From positions 1 through 13,976 of the forward strand of contig JAEOTI010000701.1 of NCBI GenBank assembly GCA_016839955.1: a stretch of 13,976 nt of DNA. Reading direction: 5' to 3'. The stretch comes from Candidatus Hodarchaeota archaeon (GTDB lineage: Archaea; Asgardarchaeota; Heimdallarchaeia; Hodarchaeales; YT1-057). Positions within the stretch are counted from its first letter, which is position 1. Each line of letters begins with the position of its first letter. This document shows, piece by piece, positions 5,681-13,976 of the stretch. The translations under genes and the position numbers were made by a program. Under the pieces are notes generated by a model that saw only the letters and a list, made by a program, of their open reading frames with translations, had not been told where the DNA came from and did not search any database.

Positions 5681-8600
5681 ATGAAAACATTCTCAATTAA
5701 ATATTCCATGAAATCAATCTATCGAAGAAAGGTTCGGAATACTTACGCCATTTTAGGAATAACATTAGGAGTATCGTTATTATTAGGTGTTCAAGTATCT
5801 ATGGCTAGTTCTGAAGAAGGATGGAAAAGTATGTTCCTTCGGAGCCTTGGTGATATTGAGGCGGAACTTATACCTGTTGTTGAACCTTTTGTTAATGAAT
5901 CGATGGCATGGAACCTACGGACGGTCGCTTTAGAGGAAGATATTGGGATTGAAGGTATTACTGGGCGATTACAACTGAGCGCTACCGCTTTTAATAGCAA
6001 AGCAGGGCGCATCGAACTTAGTATTCCTTTTGAAGGAGTTCCTCAAAATGAAACTGGCTTCGGTGATTTTATCGACATCTCTGGACAGAAAATAAACTTA
6101 GGACTGAATAGCTCATTAGTTGGAGTTGGCTACGTTGAATTTGGACCAGCGAACTTATCATTTCCCGTATTAGATCCCTTACTCATTGGTGAAGAGCTAG
6201 CAGATGAATTGGACATTAAAAAAGGCGATGAACTACTAATTGTATATGGTGAAGGTGCATATTACTTTAACATAAGTAAAAGAGTAGATTATATCTTTAA
6301 ACAAGAACAAAGGGGTAGAGAACATGGTGCTATGTCACTAATCACTCGGCTTGAACCTCTTCAATTACTGGTAAGTCCTCTAAGCTCTTCCCAGTATAAT
6401 GTAACAAATCCGATAAATCGGATTTTGATTAATTTTGATAGCAGTGTAAATAGTAAGAAAAAAGCAGAAGCATCCTTAAACGATCTTCGCGCTTTGCACA
6501 CTGAAGCATTAACTGGATACGAATCTGGCTTCTTTTTCTATTCAAACACAAAATTTTCAATTTTGGATTACATCAAAGTTCTTTCAGAATCACTTAATCA
6601 ATTATTAACTATTTTTGGAAGCTTAATTGTCCTTGCTGGATTATTACTGATAATAAACATTCAGCTAATGTCTGTTGAGGAACGTCAACAACAGGTTGGT
6701 GTTTTAAGGGCTGTTGGAACCCAGCGATCACAAATCCTTCTAACAACCATCCTAGAAACTGTACTACTAGGTGTAATTGGATCAGTTTTAGGTATAATCG
6801 GTGGAGTAGTTTATGGTTGGCTCTTAATTCAAGCTATGGCTTGGGCATTTGAATACCCTGCAAGCGAGATTCCATTAGTACTTAACGAAATGACAGTGAT
6901 TCTTTCTTTCATTATTGGTTTTGTTATTGCCCTTCTTACTTCAATTATTCCCGCTTGGAGAGCTTCAAGAATCAACATCACAGAAGTTATTAGAGGGATC
7001 TCTCCTCCTGAAGAAAAGAAATTTGGAAAAAAAGGTCTTTATGTTGGAATTTCTTTAATCATTATAGGTTTATTATGGGCAGTTTACAGCGAACTTGAAC
7101 CCTGGGGTGGAACATCTGCTTGGAGTAATGTAGATGATGTAGACATCATGTATTTTATTGTTTTACTTCCTATTTGTGGTATTGCATTATCTGCCTCGTA
7201 TTTCTTTTCAAAAAGATGGTCTCTCAATACATTAGGTTTTGTTTTATTAGGGTGGCCAGTTTATACTGGACTAGTTGTTCTGCATTGGGTAAATGAAGGT
7301 TCTGGGGGAATGTTTATGTTTATTGGAATGACACTTTCGTTGATCGCTGGATCATGTCTACTAATCGGCGTTAATCTTGATTATCTAGCTACTTTCATAC
7401 GAAAAACAGTAGGAATTTTTGGTCCAATGAAAGCTATCGCTCTAGTAGCTATGGAACAAATGGCGTCAAAAAAAGTCCGTTCAACTTTGGTATTCGCAAT
7501 TTTCTCAGTTGTATTGACAATGAATATCATGCTAGCTATCTGGAGTCAATCACTTCGCTATGGTACAGATGAGACCATAGAGATTGAATCTGGTGGAGCT
7601 GACATAGTAATTGTAGCTGACCAAGATATTCCTAGAACCCTTAATTTTTCTCACCATGTTACTGAAGAATTTGATGACAGAGGAGTCAATTTAGTTAGAG
7701 GGTTTTCTGAGTCTATAAATCCAACTCCTGTTTTCTCTTCAGAGAAAGAAGCCAATGATTCAAAATTTGAGGAAGCCACATTTAGCCCCGTTATTCCAAT
7801 AAATACTAAATCATTTTGGAGATCTAATGTATCAAACCTGATTAACCTTGGAGAAGATCCATATGATCATTGGATTTTTCGCTTTGAAACAAGTTCTACA
7901 AAGATTAGTGAATTAGACACCACATCAAATTCAAATAGTCAAAAAGAAGGCGTTAAGCGAGAAAATGAAGGTGCCTGGAGGGCACTAGCACAAAACAAAT
8001 TATTTGATGACAAACCCATAGCAATTGCGGCAGTTTCTGAAGGATTTGCAGAAATTATAGGACCAAAGCCTGGAGAAAGTATTTGGTTGTTAGCAACCAA
8101 TGGAACTCCAATCGAATTCACAGTTGCATCTACTTTCTTTGATAATATTCTAGTCAATTGGCGTGATGCACTTCAAGCTCAAACCGGTCCTGCCACTTAT
8201 ACAACTATATTCGTTTCTGAAGAAATGGCTTCAAACCTTTTAGCATTTGAAGATGGCATTAATGAAGAATCGTTGTTTTTAGTTGAAGTACCTAATAGAA
8301 TGTCTATAAGTGACAAAAATACTAATCTAGCAGCATCTATTGAAAGGTGGGCAAATTCTGAGGAAGGAGAATTTCGTCAAAATAATGAGCTATATGGAAT
8401 AGCAGCCATCCCAATTTGGGATATTTTTGAGGTAACTTTTGAAGGAACGTATCGAATGCTGACATTCTTACAACTATTCACATCAGGTGGTTTTCTTGTT
8501 GGAGTGCTTGGGCTTCTAGTAGTGTCAATGCGTTCTGTTCAAGAAAGAAAACGGGAGATTGGTATGATGAGATCACTTGGTTTTCGGAAGCTAGATGTCA

Positions 8601-8851
8601 CATTTGCAGTCCTATTTGAGCTAGTGTTGATGGGCATAATTGGCCTGATTGTTGGTTTGTTAAATGGAGGATTCTTGGCTTATGCTTTTCTTGAATTAAT
8701 GACCTCCGGCACAGCTGCATATCTAATTCCTTGGGAAATCATATTAATTTATACTACGATGGTTCTCGGTTCAGCATTTTTTGCTGCAATTATACCAGGA
8801 TGGTTAGCTGCTCGCATCCCTCCAAGTGATGCTCTTCGCTACGCAGGATGA
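5681..8851 (+). CDS. Large ABC transporter permease with two FtsX domains
   Basis: This 1056-residue membrane protein is a fused, two-half permease of the FtsX/MacB/LolCE type. A basic N-terminus (KSIYRRKVRN) precedes the first membrane helix (about 22-42). A large extracytoplasmic domain (about 43-305) of MacB periplasmic-core kind follows. Three helices (about 308-330, 355-385, 407-427) form the first FtsX unit, with the ATPase-contacting stretch EERQQQVGVLRAVGTQRSQ (332-350). Four more helices lie at about 452-565. The second half repeats the plan: helix about 599-621, extracytoplasmic domain about 622-925, and FtsX helices about 927-948, 970-1000 and 1023-1047, with QERKREIGMMRSLG in the equivalent contact place. 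Such permeases transmit ATPase motion to the outer domain rather than carrying solutes through a channel. The next gene, 10 bases downstream, encodes the matching ATPase. Substrate unknown; lipids, lipoproteins, peptides or cell-envelope remodelling are all possible. Confidence 0.9.
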   Translation: MKTFSIKYSMKSIYRRKVRNTYAILGITLGVSLLLGVQVSMASSEEGWKSMFLRSLGDIEAELIPVVEPFVNESMAWNLRTVALEEDIGIEGITGRLQLSATAFNSKAGRIELSIPFEGVPQNETGFGDFIDISGQKINLGLNSSLVGVGYVEFGPANLSFPVLDPLLIGEELADELDIKKGDELLIVYGEGAYYFNISKRVDYIFKQEQRGREHGAMSLITRLEPLQLLVSPLSSSQYNVTNPINRILINFDSSVNSKKKAEASLNDLRALHTEALTGYESGFFFYSNTKFSILDYIKVLSESLNQLLTIFGSLIVLAGLLLIINIQLMSVEERQQQVGVLRAVGTQRSQILLTTILETVLLGVIGSVLGIIGGVVYGWLLIQAMAWAFEYPASEIPLVLNEMTVILSFIIGFVIALLTSIIPAWRASRINITEVIRGISPPEEKKFGKKGLYVGISLIIIGLLWAVYSELEPWGGTSAWSNVDDVDIMYFIVLLPICGIALSASYFFSKRWSLNTLGFVLLGWPVYTGLVVLHWVNEGSGGMFMFIGMTLSLIAGSCLLIGVNLDYLATFIRKTVGIFGPMKAIALVAMEQMASKKVRSTLVFAIFSVVLTMNIMLAIWSQSLRYGTDETIEIESGGADIVIVADQDIPRTLNFSHHVTEEFDDRGVNLVRGFSESINPTPVFSSEKEANDSKFEEATFSPVIPINTKSFWRSNVSNLINLGEDPYDHWIFRFETSSTKISELDTTSNSNSQKEGVKRENEGAWRALAQNKLFDDKPIAIAAVSEGFAEIIGPKPGESIWLLATNGTPIEFTVASTFFDNILVNWRDALQAQTGPATYTTIFVSEEMASNLLAFEDGINEESLFLVEVPNRMSISDKNTNLAASIERWANSEEGEFRQNNELYGIAAIPIWDIFEVTFEGTYRMLTFLQLFTSGGFLVGVLGLLVVSMRSVQERKREIGMMRSLGFRKLDVTFAVLFELVLMGIIGLIVGLLNGGFLAYAFLELMTSGTAAYLIPWEIILIYTTMVLGSAFFAAIIPGWLAARIPPSDALRYAG

Positions 8852-8856
8852 GGTGA
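8850..8856 (+). promoter_or_regulatory. Ribosome binding site that fixes the ATPase start
   Basis: GAGGTGA overlaps the permease stop codon and lies 5 bases before ATG 8862. It argues against an earlier in-frame GTG (8826) inside the permease gene and implies coupled translation. Confidence 0.75.
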
Positions 8857-8861
8857 GAACA

Positions 8862-9581
8862 ATGAGTTCAAGTGATGTTATTCTGGAAATTAAAGATCTT
8901 TTCAAAACATATGCAGTTGGAACTCCAAATGAGGTTCATGCACTTCGAGGAATTAATTTGGAAGTTCATAAAGGCGAAATGTTAGCTATTATGGGTCCTT
9001 CAGGCTGTGGTAAAACTACTTTGCTTAATATGATTGGAATGTTGGATCGATTCACTTCTGGAAAAATTTTCCTAGAAAATGCAGATATCCAAAGACTTGC
9101 TGATAAGCAAATGGCAGACACACGTAGAGATCGAATCGGATTCATTTTTCAATTATTTAACCTTTTTGATTTCTTAACAGCAATTCAAAATGTTATGGTG
9201 CCTCTTCTTCTCCAACGTATTCCTCAGGCAGAAGCTCGCCGTCGAGCAACAATGATTCTAAGAGAGGTGGGTCTTGGGGGGAGACTTAACCATAAACCAG
9301 GAGAATTAAGTGGTGGTCAACAACAACGGGTGGCAATCGCACGCTCGCTAGTTACAAATCCTGCGTTAATTCTTGGGGATGAACCTACTGGTGATTTAGA
9401 CACTGCAACAAGTGAGGATATTATGCATCTGTTTCGCCGTATTAACAAAGAAAAAAATCAAACACTTTTACTCGTTACACATTCAAAATCTATCGCTGAC
9501 ACCTGTGATGCAATTATCCATCTTGGAGATGGTTTAGTACAAGCTGATACACGACAAGAACAACTTAATGAGGTGGCTTAA
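8862..9581 (+). CDS. MacB/LolD-type ABC transporter ATPase
   Basis: This 239-residue nucleotide-binding subunit drives an FtsX-type permease. In order it has an aromatic A-loop (Y17), Walker A GPSGCGKT (45-52), Q-loop in FIFQLFNL, signature LSGGQQQR (149-156), Walker B LILGDEPTGDLD with catalytic Glu174, and the H-loop His207 in VTHS. The DEPTGDLD and FNL signatures are typical of the MacB/LolD/FtsE group. All catalytic residues are intact. ATG 8862 is chosen because of the GAGGTGA ribosome binding site 5 bases upstream; the N-terminus then starts just before the ABC fold, as in the family. It lies between the permease gene (10-base gap) and the helical-domain ATPase (next base after the stop), so all three are probably one transcript. 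It could work as a homodimer on the upstream permease or as a heterodimer with the second ATPase. Confidence 0.95.
   Translation: MSSSDVILEIKDLFKTYAVGTPNEVHALRGINLEVHKGEMLAIMGPSGCGKTTLLNMIGMLDRFTSGKIFLENADIQRLADKQMADTRRDRIGFIFQLFNLFDFLTAIQNVMVPLLLQRIPQAEARRRATMILREVGLGGRLNHKPGELSGGQQQRVAIARSLVTNPALILGDEPTGDLDTATSEDIMHLFRRINKEKNQTLLLVTHSKSIADTCDAIIHLGDGLVQADTRQEQLNEVA
9570..9576 (+). promoter_or_regulatory. Ribosome binding site inside the end of the ATPase gene
   Basis: GAGGTGG lies 5 bases before ATG 9582, which itself follows the previous TAA without a gap. This supports the start and shows that the long N-terminal domain of the next protein is really translated. Confidence 0.65.
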
Positions 9582-11555
9582 ATGAATGTAGAAACAAAAT
9601 CCAAACAAAATACAGAAGTACTAACCGGTGAGGATGTTCAGTTTACTGCTAGCTTTTTTATTGCGAAAACTTTCTACCAAGAAAATTTTGAATTTAAAAT
9701 TGCATTAACCAAAGCTATGTCAAGAGTTGGAAAGGCGCATTATCGTTATGCGAGAGAGCTAAACACTTTCATGGTCGCTCATTGTGACATATTACCAGAA
9801 TATGCCACTCTAGAACGTCAAGAATTATTGGAATCGGCTTTAAAGAAGATTCATAAGGATTATATTGAGAAAATTACAAAAAGAATTAGAAACTTGGTTT
9901 GGAAAGATACTGAAATCACAGAATCAAAAAAGGCGATTCAAAAAGCTCATAAGTTCTATAAGCAAGCCGATCCAGAAGCTTTCACTCAATATATTCGACT
10001 TACAATTGATGGAATTCAACGTGTCGTACTTCACAATCTTCAAGAAGCTGTTTCACAAACTCAAGTTTTATTGTGGGAGAACCCCAATAACAACAGCTGT
10101 CGTTTGATTACCAAAGACAAGCTCTTTTCAGAAACTTATCCAGAGTTAAAACCTGGAGAATTCAGTGGTCTTACTGACGAAATAACATTATTAGTTCTAA
10201 GTAAAACATATTTAAGATTGTTAGAGCCCTTATCGACAAATTTAATCAATATAACAGATTTCTTTAATAAAATAACGGGAATGATATCAATAGATTTATC
10301 AAAACCAGGGATTTCAAGTGCTCATATTGATTCTATAGCAGAGACAATACGAGTTTTACTTGGAAAATTGTTAGGCATACGAGAATCACTCCGTTCTGCT
10401 ACTCGTCAAATTAATCGTTTTACTACTTTGACCAATGAATTAGAAGAAACGGAATCAGACGTTGAAAAGAAAGTTTTAGACACCATGGTTACTGAATACT
10501 TAAATCAGAAAGATGTCGCAAAGCGTGATTCAGAACTGAATCAACTCTCTGAACTGCTATCAGAACTCATTCCCAAAATTAGAGATATGATTTCTAAAGT
10601 TGAAATTAGAAAAATATCGTCTGATGCATCAATAGAAGCTGAAAATCAACATATTACCTCGATTGTAGACTTTTATGCTGAATTAGAAAAACTTCGATTC
10701 TTTGTTGATCTTTTTGAAGATATTCCTTACTTCACATTAATGCCTGGGGGTATTGCTTTTGAAACAGAAGAATTCCAAGGTCTACCTTTCTACAAGGCTT
10801 TCATAAAACGAATTTCAAGTGTTTTTCAACGAAAGAAGATTGAACACGATTCAACTATTGATGAAGATGTGATTCTCAAAGCTGATTCTCTATTCAAAAC
10901 TTATCGTCTTGCTAATTCTACAGTTTATGCTCTTCGAGGAGTAAGTTTTGAAATTCGAAGAGGAGAGTTTGTCGCAATCACAGGATCCTCAGGTTCAGGA
11001 AAAACAACACTTCTAAATATTATTAGCGGTTTAGATACTACTGATCGAGGTGCAGTGTTCCTTGACCGTCGAGATATTAGTCATATGGATGATAAAGAAC
11101 TTACAGCTATACGCAGAGATAAAATGGGCTTTATTTTTCAATATTATAATCTATTACCTGTTTTAACAACAAAAGAAAATGTTAAACTACCAGCTGAACT
11201 TGGTGGCGACAATTTGAAGGGAAAGAAACTTGACAAGAAAGCTGAAGGATTATTAGAAAATGTACAACTTAAACAGTTTCAAAATCAAATACCAACCAAG
11301 TTAAGCGGTGGTCAGATGCAACGAGTGACGATAGCACGATCTATGATAAATAGTCCAGACATTCTATTTGCAGATGAACCTACTGGTGACCTTGATTCTA
11401 AAACTGGTCATGAAATAATGAATCTGATTTCAGCCTTCCACAAACAAGGGAGTTCGATTGTTATGGTAACACATGATCCAGAAATAGCGATGATGGCAGA
11501 TCGAATCATAGAAGTTCGGGATGGTCAAATCATAAGAGATGTTGTTCCATCATAG
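9582..11555 (+). CDS. ABC ATPase fused to a ~425-residue N-terminal helical domain
   Basis: The 657-residue product has two parts. Residues about 430-650 are a complete ABC ATPase of the MacB/LolD group: Walker A GSSGSGKT (468-475), Q-loop FIFQYYNLLP, signature LSGGQMQR (574-581), Walker B ILFADEPTGDLD with catalytic Glu599, and H-loop His631. Residues 1-430 are predicted soluble and nearly all alpha-helical, rich in charged heptad-like stretches (about 30-175, 270-335 and 340-385) with no membrane segment, no signal peptide and no motif I recognise. ABC ATPases of this group are normally 220-250 residues, so this roughly 425-residue front extension is unusual. It is not a second degenerate ABC domain, since no Walker or signature sequences are found there. 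The start is firm (GAGGTGG, 5-base spacing). The domain may control the ATPase, dimerise it or link it to another cytoplasmic system. Possible permease partners are the first gene of the operon or the convergent permease downstream. Confidence 0.9.
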   Translation: MNVETKSKQNTEVLTGEDVQFTASFFIAKTFYQENFEFKIALTKAMSRVGKAHYRYARELNTFMVAHCDILPEYATLERQELLESALKKIHKDYIEKITKRIRNLVWKDTEITESKKAIQKAHKFYKQADPEAFTQYIRLTIDGIQRVVLHNLQEAVSQTQVLLWENPNNNSCRLITKDKLFSETYPELKPGEFSGLTDEITLLVLSKTYLRLLEPLSTNLINITDFFNKITGMISIDLSKPGISSAHIDSIAETIRVLLGKLLGIRESLRSATRQINRFTTLTNELEETESDVEKKVLDTMVTEYLNQKDVAKRDSELNQLSELLSELIPKIRDMISKVEIRKISSDASIEAENQHITSIVDFYAELEKLRFFVDLFEDIPYFTLMPGGIAFETEEFQGLPFYKAFIKRISSVFQRKKIEHDSTIDEDVILKADSLFKTYRLANSTVYALRGVSFEIRRGEFVAITGSSGSGKTTLLNIISGLDTTDRGAVFLDRRDISHMDDKELTAIRRDKMGFIFQYYNLLPVLTTKENVKLPAELGGDNLKGKKLDKKAEGLLENVQLKQFQNQIPTKLSGGQMQRVTIARSMINSPDILFADEPTGDLDSKTGHEIMNLISAFHKQGSSIVMVTHDPEIAMMADRIIEVRDGQIIRDVVPS

Positions 11556-11578
11556 AACATATCTTACTGTGTTTTTGA

Positions 11579-13976
11579 TTAAGTCATTCGCATTATTTCT
11601 GCTGCTGTAAATCTTGTAATCCCTCTAGAAGAGAGATACGCACATCCAATGGAAAGAATAGTAGCAAAGAATAATGTTCCTAAGAGAATTTCACCAGGTA
11701 ATACCCAAACAAACGGGACTTCCACACTTATAACTTGATTAAGGAAAATATAATGAGCTAAGACAAAACCGACCAAAGCTCCAAGTACGCATGACACAAT
11801 AGTCATTATTGCCGCTTCTAAGACGAAAACACGTCTAATTTGGCGATCTTTTAATCCAATAGCTTTGAATATCCCAATTTGAGGACGACTTTCCAACACA
11901 CTAGTTTGGGTATTAGCAAAGACAGCGAATAACGTGATGCCAATAGCTAGCCATAAAATTACACTCAGAACAATATCAGATTGCTCACGGCTGTTTTTTA
12001 TATCCGTTTTTTCATCTTCAAGAAGTGAAAGGCTGATTCCCGTTCCATATTGCTCGAAAATCTTAGATGATATTTCTCGAGCTTGATCTTGAGAACTTTT
12101 TATAAATATTCTTTGAATAAAGTCGTTAATATAAGTTCCATTTGGAGAAATCTGAGTTTTTGTCATACAATTCCAAGTTTGATTCCCAATGAATAGAGCA
12201 CTCGATCCAGCAAATCGTTCTTGGGTTTTAACTTCAAAAGAGAACCCGGGTAATTTGTTTAAAATACCTACAATTTTCAATTCATAATGAGTTCGTGTTG
12301 TCTCCCCTAAAAATGAATAAGCAATGTCAACTCGTAATTTATCATTAAGACTCAATTTTGTTGCTCGATGAAATGCTTCGGATATAATCACAGTTTGGTT
12401 CTGCTGAACTGTTTGGAAAACATCACTACCATCTGAGAAATCAATTAAATCGTCGAATATTCCTTCATCATAGTTAGATGGGAGTCCATATATAGAAAGA
12501 CCATAAAATAAGTGAAAGAATGAAGGATCACCAGTAATTATCATCCGATCAAGAAGAAGATAATTAAGCGACCATGTGGTGTAAGTTAAGCTCCCAGTAG
12601 TGGCAATATTTTTTGTTATATTTTCAATTTGACTGTAATTTAGTTGGGGTTCCTTCTGTGGGCTATTATCCCAAACAATAAGATCTGCTCCCATTTCTAA
12701 ATTAGCTTGTTGTAAGTCTGATGCGGCATCTACTGCTACTGAGGTTTGTAGAAAGAATATGAAAGCCATGGAAATAGCAAACATAGTACTTGTTAACATA
12801 TTTCGTCTTCGATGACGAAATAGCATACTTCGAACTAATGGGATTAAACCTGAGGAAAATAGTTCCAAAAACCGAATAATTGATTTTTCTATAAGTGGTC
12901 CTACTCCTCCAACAACTGCTAAAATCATTCCAAAGAGGGTAATACAAATGAGACTTAACCAAAACCCAGACCAATAAGCCGGTTCATCTAGAGCAGTTAG
13001 AATAGGTAAAGCTAAGAAAAGTACTCCACCCACCAAAGCAAGCATTAAACCGCTTAAGGCTAGGTTTTTACTGAGTTCGGGATGACGTGGAGAAATTTTA
13101 GTTGTAGATGGAGGTCGATGAATGTCAAGAGCCTCAATGATACTTGTTTGACTCGCCTTTCTTGCTGGAAAATAAGCACTGATTATTCCAACTAACAATC
13201 CAACAATTAATGATAAGCCAATTGTAAATTCACTAACAACGACAGAAATGTCAAACTCTACAGTTGTCAAAATCATCTGTACCATAAAATCCAATATGAT
13301 GAAACCTAGAAAGATTCCAATTAAACTTCCAAAACTCGCTTGAATTAAGCCCTGGATTAAAACGACAAATAAAATATGTCTTTTTTTTCCCCCTAGAGTC
13401 CTATAAATCGCATAAGTATATGTCCGTTCTTCTGCGCTCACTGTCATTAGAGAATAAATAAGAATCACAGATATAGTTAATGTTACGATAGAAATGAGGT
13501 TTAATAACATTCTCATGTAAGTTAAATAATTTTCAGCAAACCTTAGAGAGGAAGCGATAGGTAATTCTACTTTGAAATCATATCCTAACTTTTCTTGTAT
13601 TTTTCGACTAAGAAATACAGCTTTTTCAATAGATCTCTCAGGATTTCGACTTGAATAAAAATTTTCATGACCAACAAATATTACTTCTATTTGTGTTCCA
13701 GAGTCATCTAGAAATTGCCACAAAGTTTCTAAGGATACAATAATAGAATTTTCGTCATCATTAGGTAGTCTATTAAGGTTTTCAACAATGTTTTGCACAG
13801 AGAGATTAACGTGAAAATTTGTTTCGTTTATAACTAAATCTGTTGATAAAACACCTGCAGTTAAGTCATTCACAAATCTTCCGAAAGAACCAATAAGTAA
13901 ACACTCATTGAGGTTTAGATTAGAAATAATAGGATCAAATTTTCCTAATCCGATTGTATTTTCTTTCTGGATGTCA
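11579..13976 (-). CDS. Second FtsX/MacB-type ABC permease (5' end cut by window)
   Basis: The stop TAA is at 11581-11579. The frame stays open past a GTG at 13873 to the right edge: the 34 codons beyond it have no stop, read as normal protein and lack a ribosome binding site, so the true start lies outside. About 798 residues are visible. They begin within an extracytoplasmic MacB-like domain, followed by a first FtsX unit (helices near 13440-13510, 13270-13380 and 13150-13230) with the ATPase-contacting stretch EERTYTYAIYRTLGGKKR. Further helices lie near 12990-13060 and 12890-12960. The second half has a helix near 12740-12800, an extracytoplasmic domain (about 11990-12730) and a final FtsX unit with SRPQIGIFKAIGLKDRQIRR and helices down to 11600. 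It shares the two-half plan of the permease at 5681 but is clearly divergent in sequence. It faces the ATPase operon tail to tail with 23 bases between the stops. Confidence 0.9.
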   Translation of the reverse strand, partial: DIQKENTIGLGKFDPIISNLNLNECLLIGSFGRFVNDLTAGVLSTDLVINETNFHVNLSVQNIVENLNRLPNDDENSIIVSLETLWQFLDDSGTQIEVIFVGHENFYSSRNPERSIEKAVFLSRKIQEKLGYDFKVELPIASSLRFAENYLTYMRMLLNLISIVTLTISVILIYSLMTVSAEERTYTYAIYRTLGGKKRHILFVVLIQGLIQASFGSLIGIFLGFIILDFMVQMILTTVEFDISVVVSEFTIGLSLIVGLLVGIISAYFPARKASQTSIIEALDIHRPPSTTKISPRHPELSKNLALSGLMLALVGGVLFLALPILTALDEPAYWSGFWLSLICITLFGMILAVVGGVGPLIEKSIIRFLELFSSGLIPLVRSMLFRHRRRNMLTSTMFAISMAFIFFLQTSVAVDAASDLQQANLEMGADLIVWDNSPQKEPQLNYSQIENITKNIATTGSLTYTTWSLNYLLLDRMIITGDPSFFHLFYGLSIYGLPSNYDEGIFDDLIDFSDGSDVFQTVQQNQTVIISEAFHRATKLSLNDKLRVDIAYSFLGETTRTHYELKIVGILNKLPGFSFEVKTQERFAGSSALFIGNQTWNCMTKTQISPNGTYINDFIQRIFIKSSQDQAREISSKIFEQYGTGISLSLLEDEKTDIKNSREQSDIVLSVILWLAIGITLFAVFANTQTSVLESRPQIGIFKAIGLKDRQIRRVFVLEAAIMTIVSCVLGALVGFVLAHYIFLNQVISVEVPFVWVLPGEILLGTLFFATILSIGCAYLSSRGITRFTAAEIMRMT

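Noticed and set aside
9865..10107. An 80-residue reading frame inside the helical-domain ATPase gene
   Set aside because: It lies entirely within a well-supported gene in another frame and its product looks like random Lys/Phe/Ile-rich sequence.
11556..11578. A bidirectional terminator between the convergent ABC genes
   Set aside because: Only a short T-run (GTTTTTG) is present and no stem could be drawn, so no terminator is called.
12702..12974. A 90-residue minus-strand frame inside the second permease gene
   Set aside because: Another frame of a real gene with transmembrane features; low-complexity, no start signal.
13871..13873. GTG as the start of the second permease
   Set aside because: The frame is open for 34 more codons to the window edge, those codons read as natural protein sequence, and no ribosome binding site precedes the GTG. 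The gene is cut by the edge.
1..13976. CRISPR arrays, tRNA or rRNA genes, insertion sequences, integration sites
   Set aside because: No regularly spaced direct repeats, cloverleaf-like segments, transposase motifs or terminal repeats were seen on either strand.

Overview
The window looks like a piece of an AT-rich archaeal genome, most likely from the Asgard archaea. Three things point there: a Rab/Ras-like small GTPase without a prenylation tail (4808-5359), a DNA topoisomerase VI A subunit that resembles eukaryotic SPO11 more than the classical archaeal type (1264-2670), and archaeal expression signals (TATA-like boxes, GAGGTGA-type ribosome binding sites, TTG starts). The lineage is inferred from gene content; there is no rRNA or other decisive marker.

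Left region (1-2670): the 3' part of a gene with about six degenerate helical, HhH-like repeats and a very basic tail overlaps by 4 bases (ATGA) the gene for a Spo11/Top6A-like protein. The position just before top6A is usually taken by top6B in archaea, so the repeats may be an extension of, or a partner to, the B subunit whose start lies outside the window.

Middle region (2670-5680): an Eis-type GNAT acetyltransferase followed by a good intrinsic-type terminator; a small unrecognised 71-aa ORF; and, on the minus strand, a zinc-ribbon/winged-helix protein and the small GTPase, separated from each other by a hairpin terminator. A 321-base intergenic stretch (5360-5680) holds divergent promoters, an 11-bp inverted repeat and a 10-bp palindrome.

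Right region (5681-13976): a tightly packed operon of a large two-FtsX-domain permease, a MacB/LolD-type ABC ATPase and a second ABC ATPase fused behind a ~425-residue helical domain I do not recognise. It faces, tail to tail with a 23-base gap, a second large FtsX-type permease on the minus strand that runs off the right edge. Together these give two permeases and two ATPases, probably one or two MacB/LolCDE-like mechanotransmission or export machines. The ATPase fusion and the repeat protein coupled to the Spo11-like subunit are the least conventional parts of the window.
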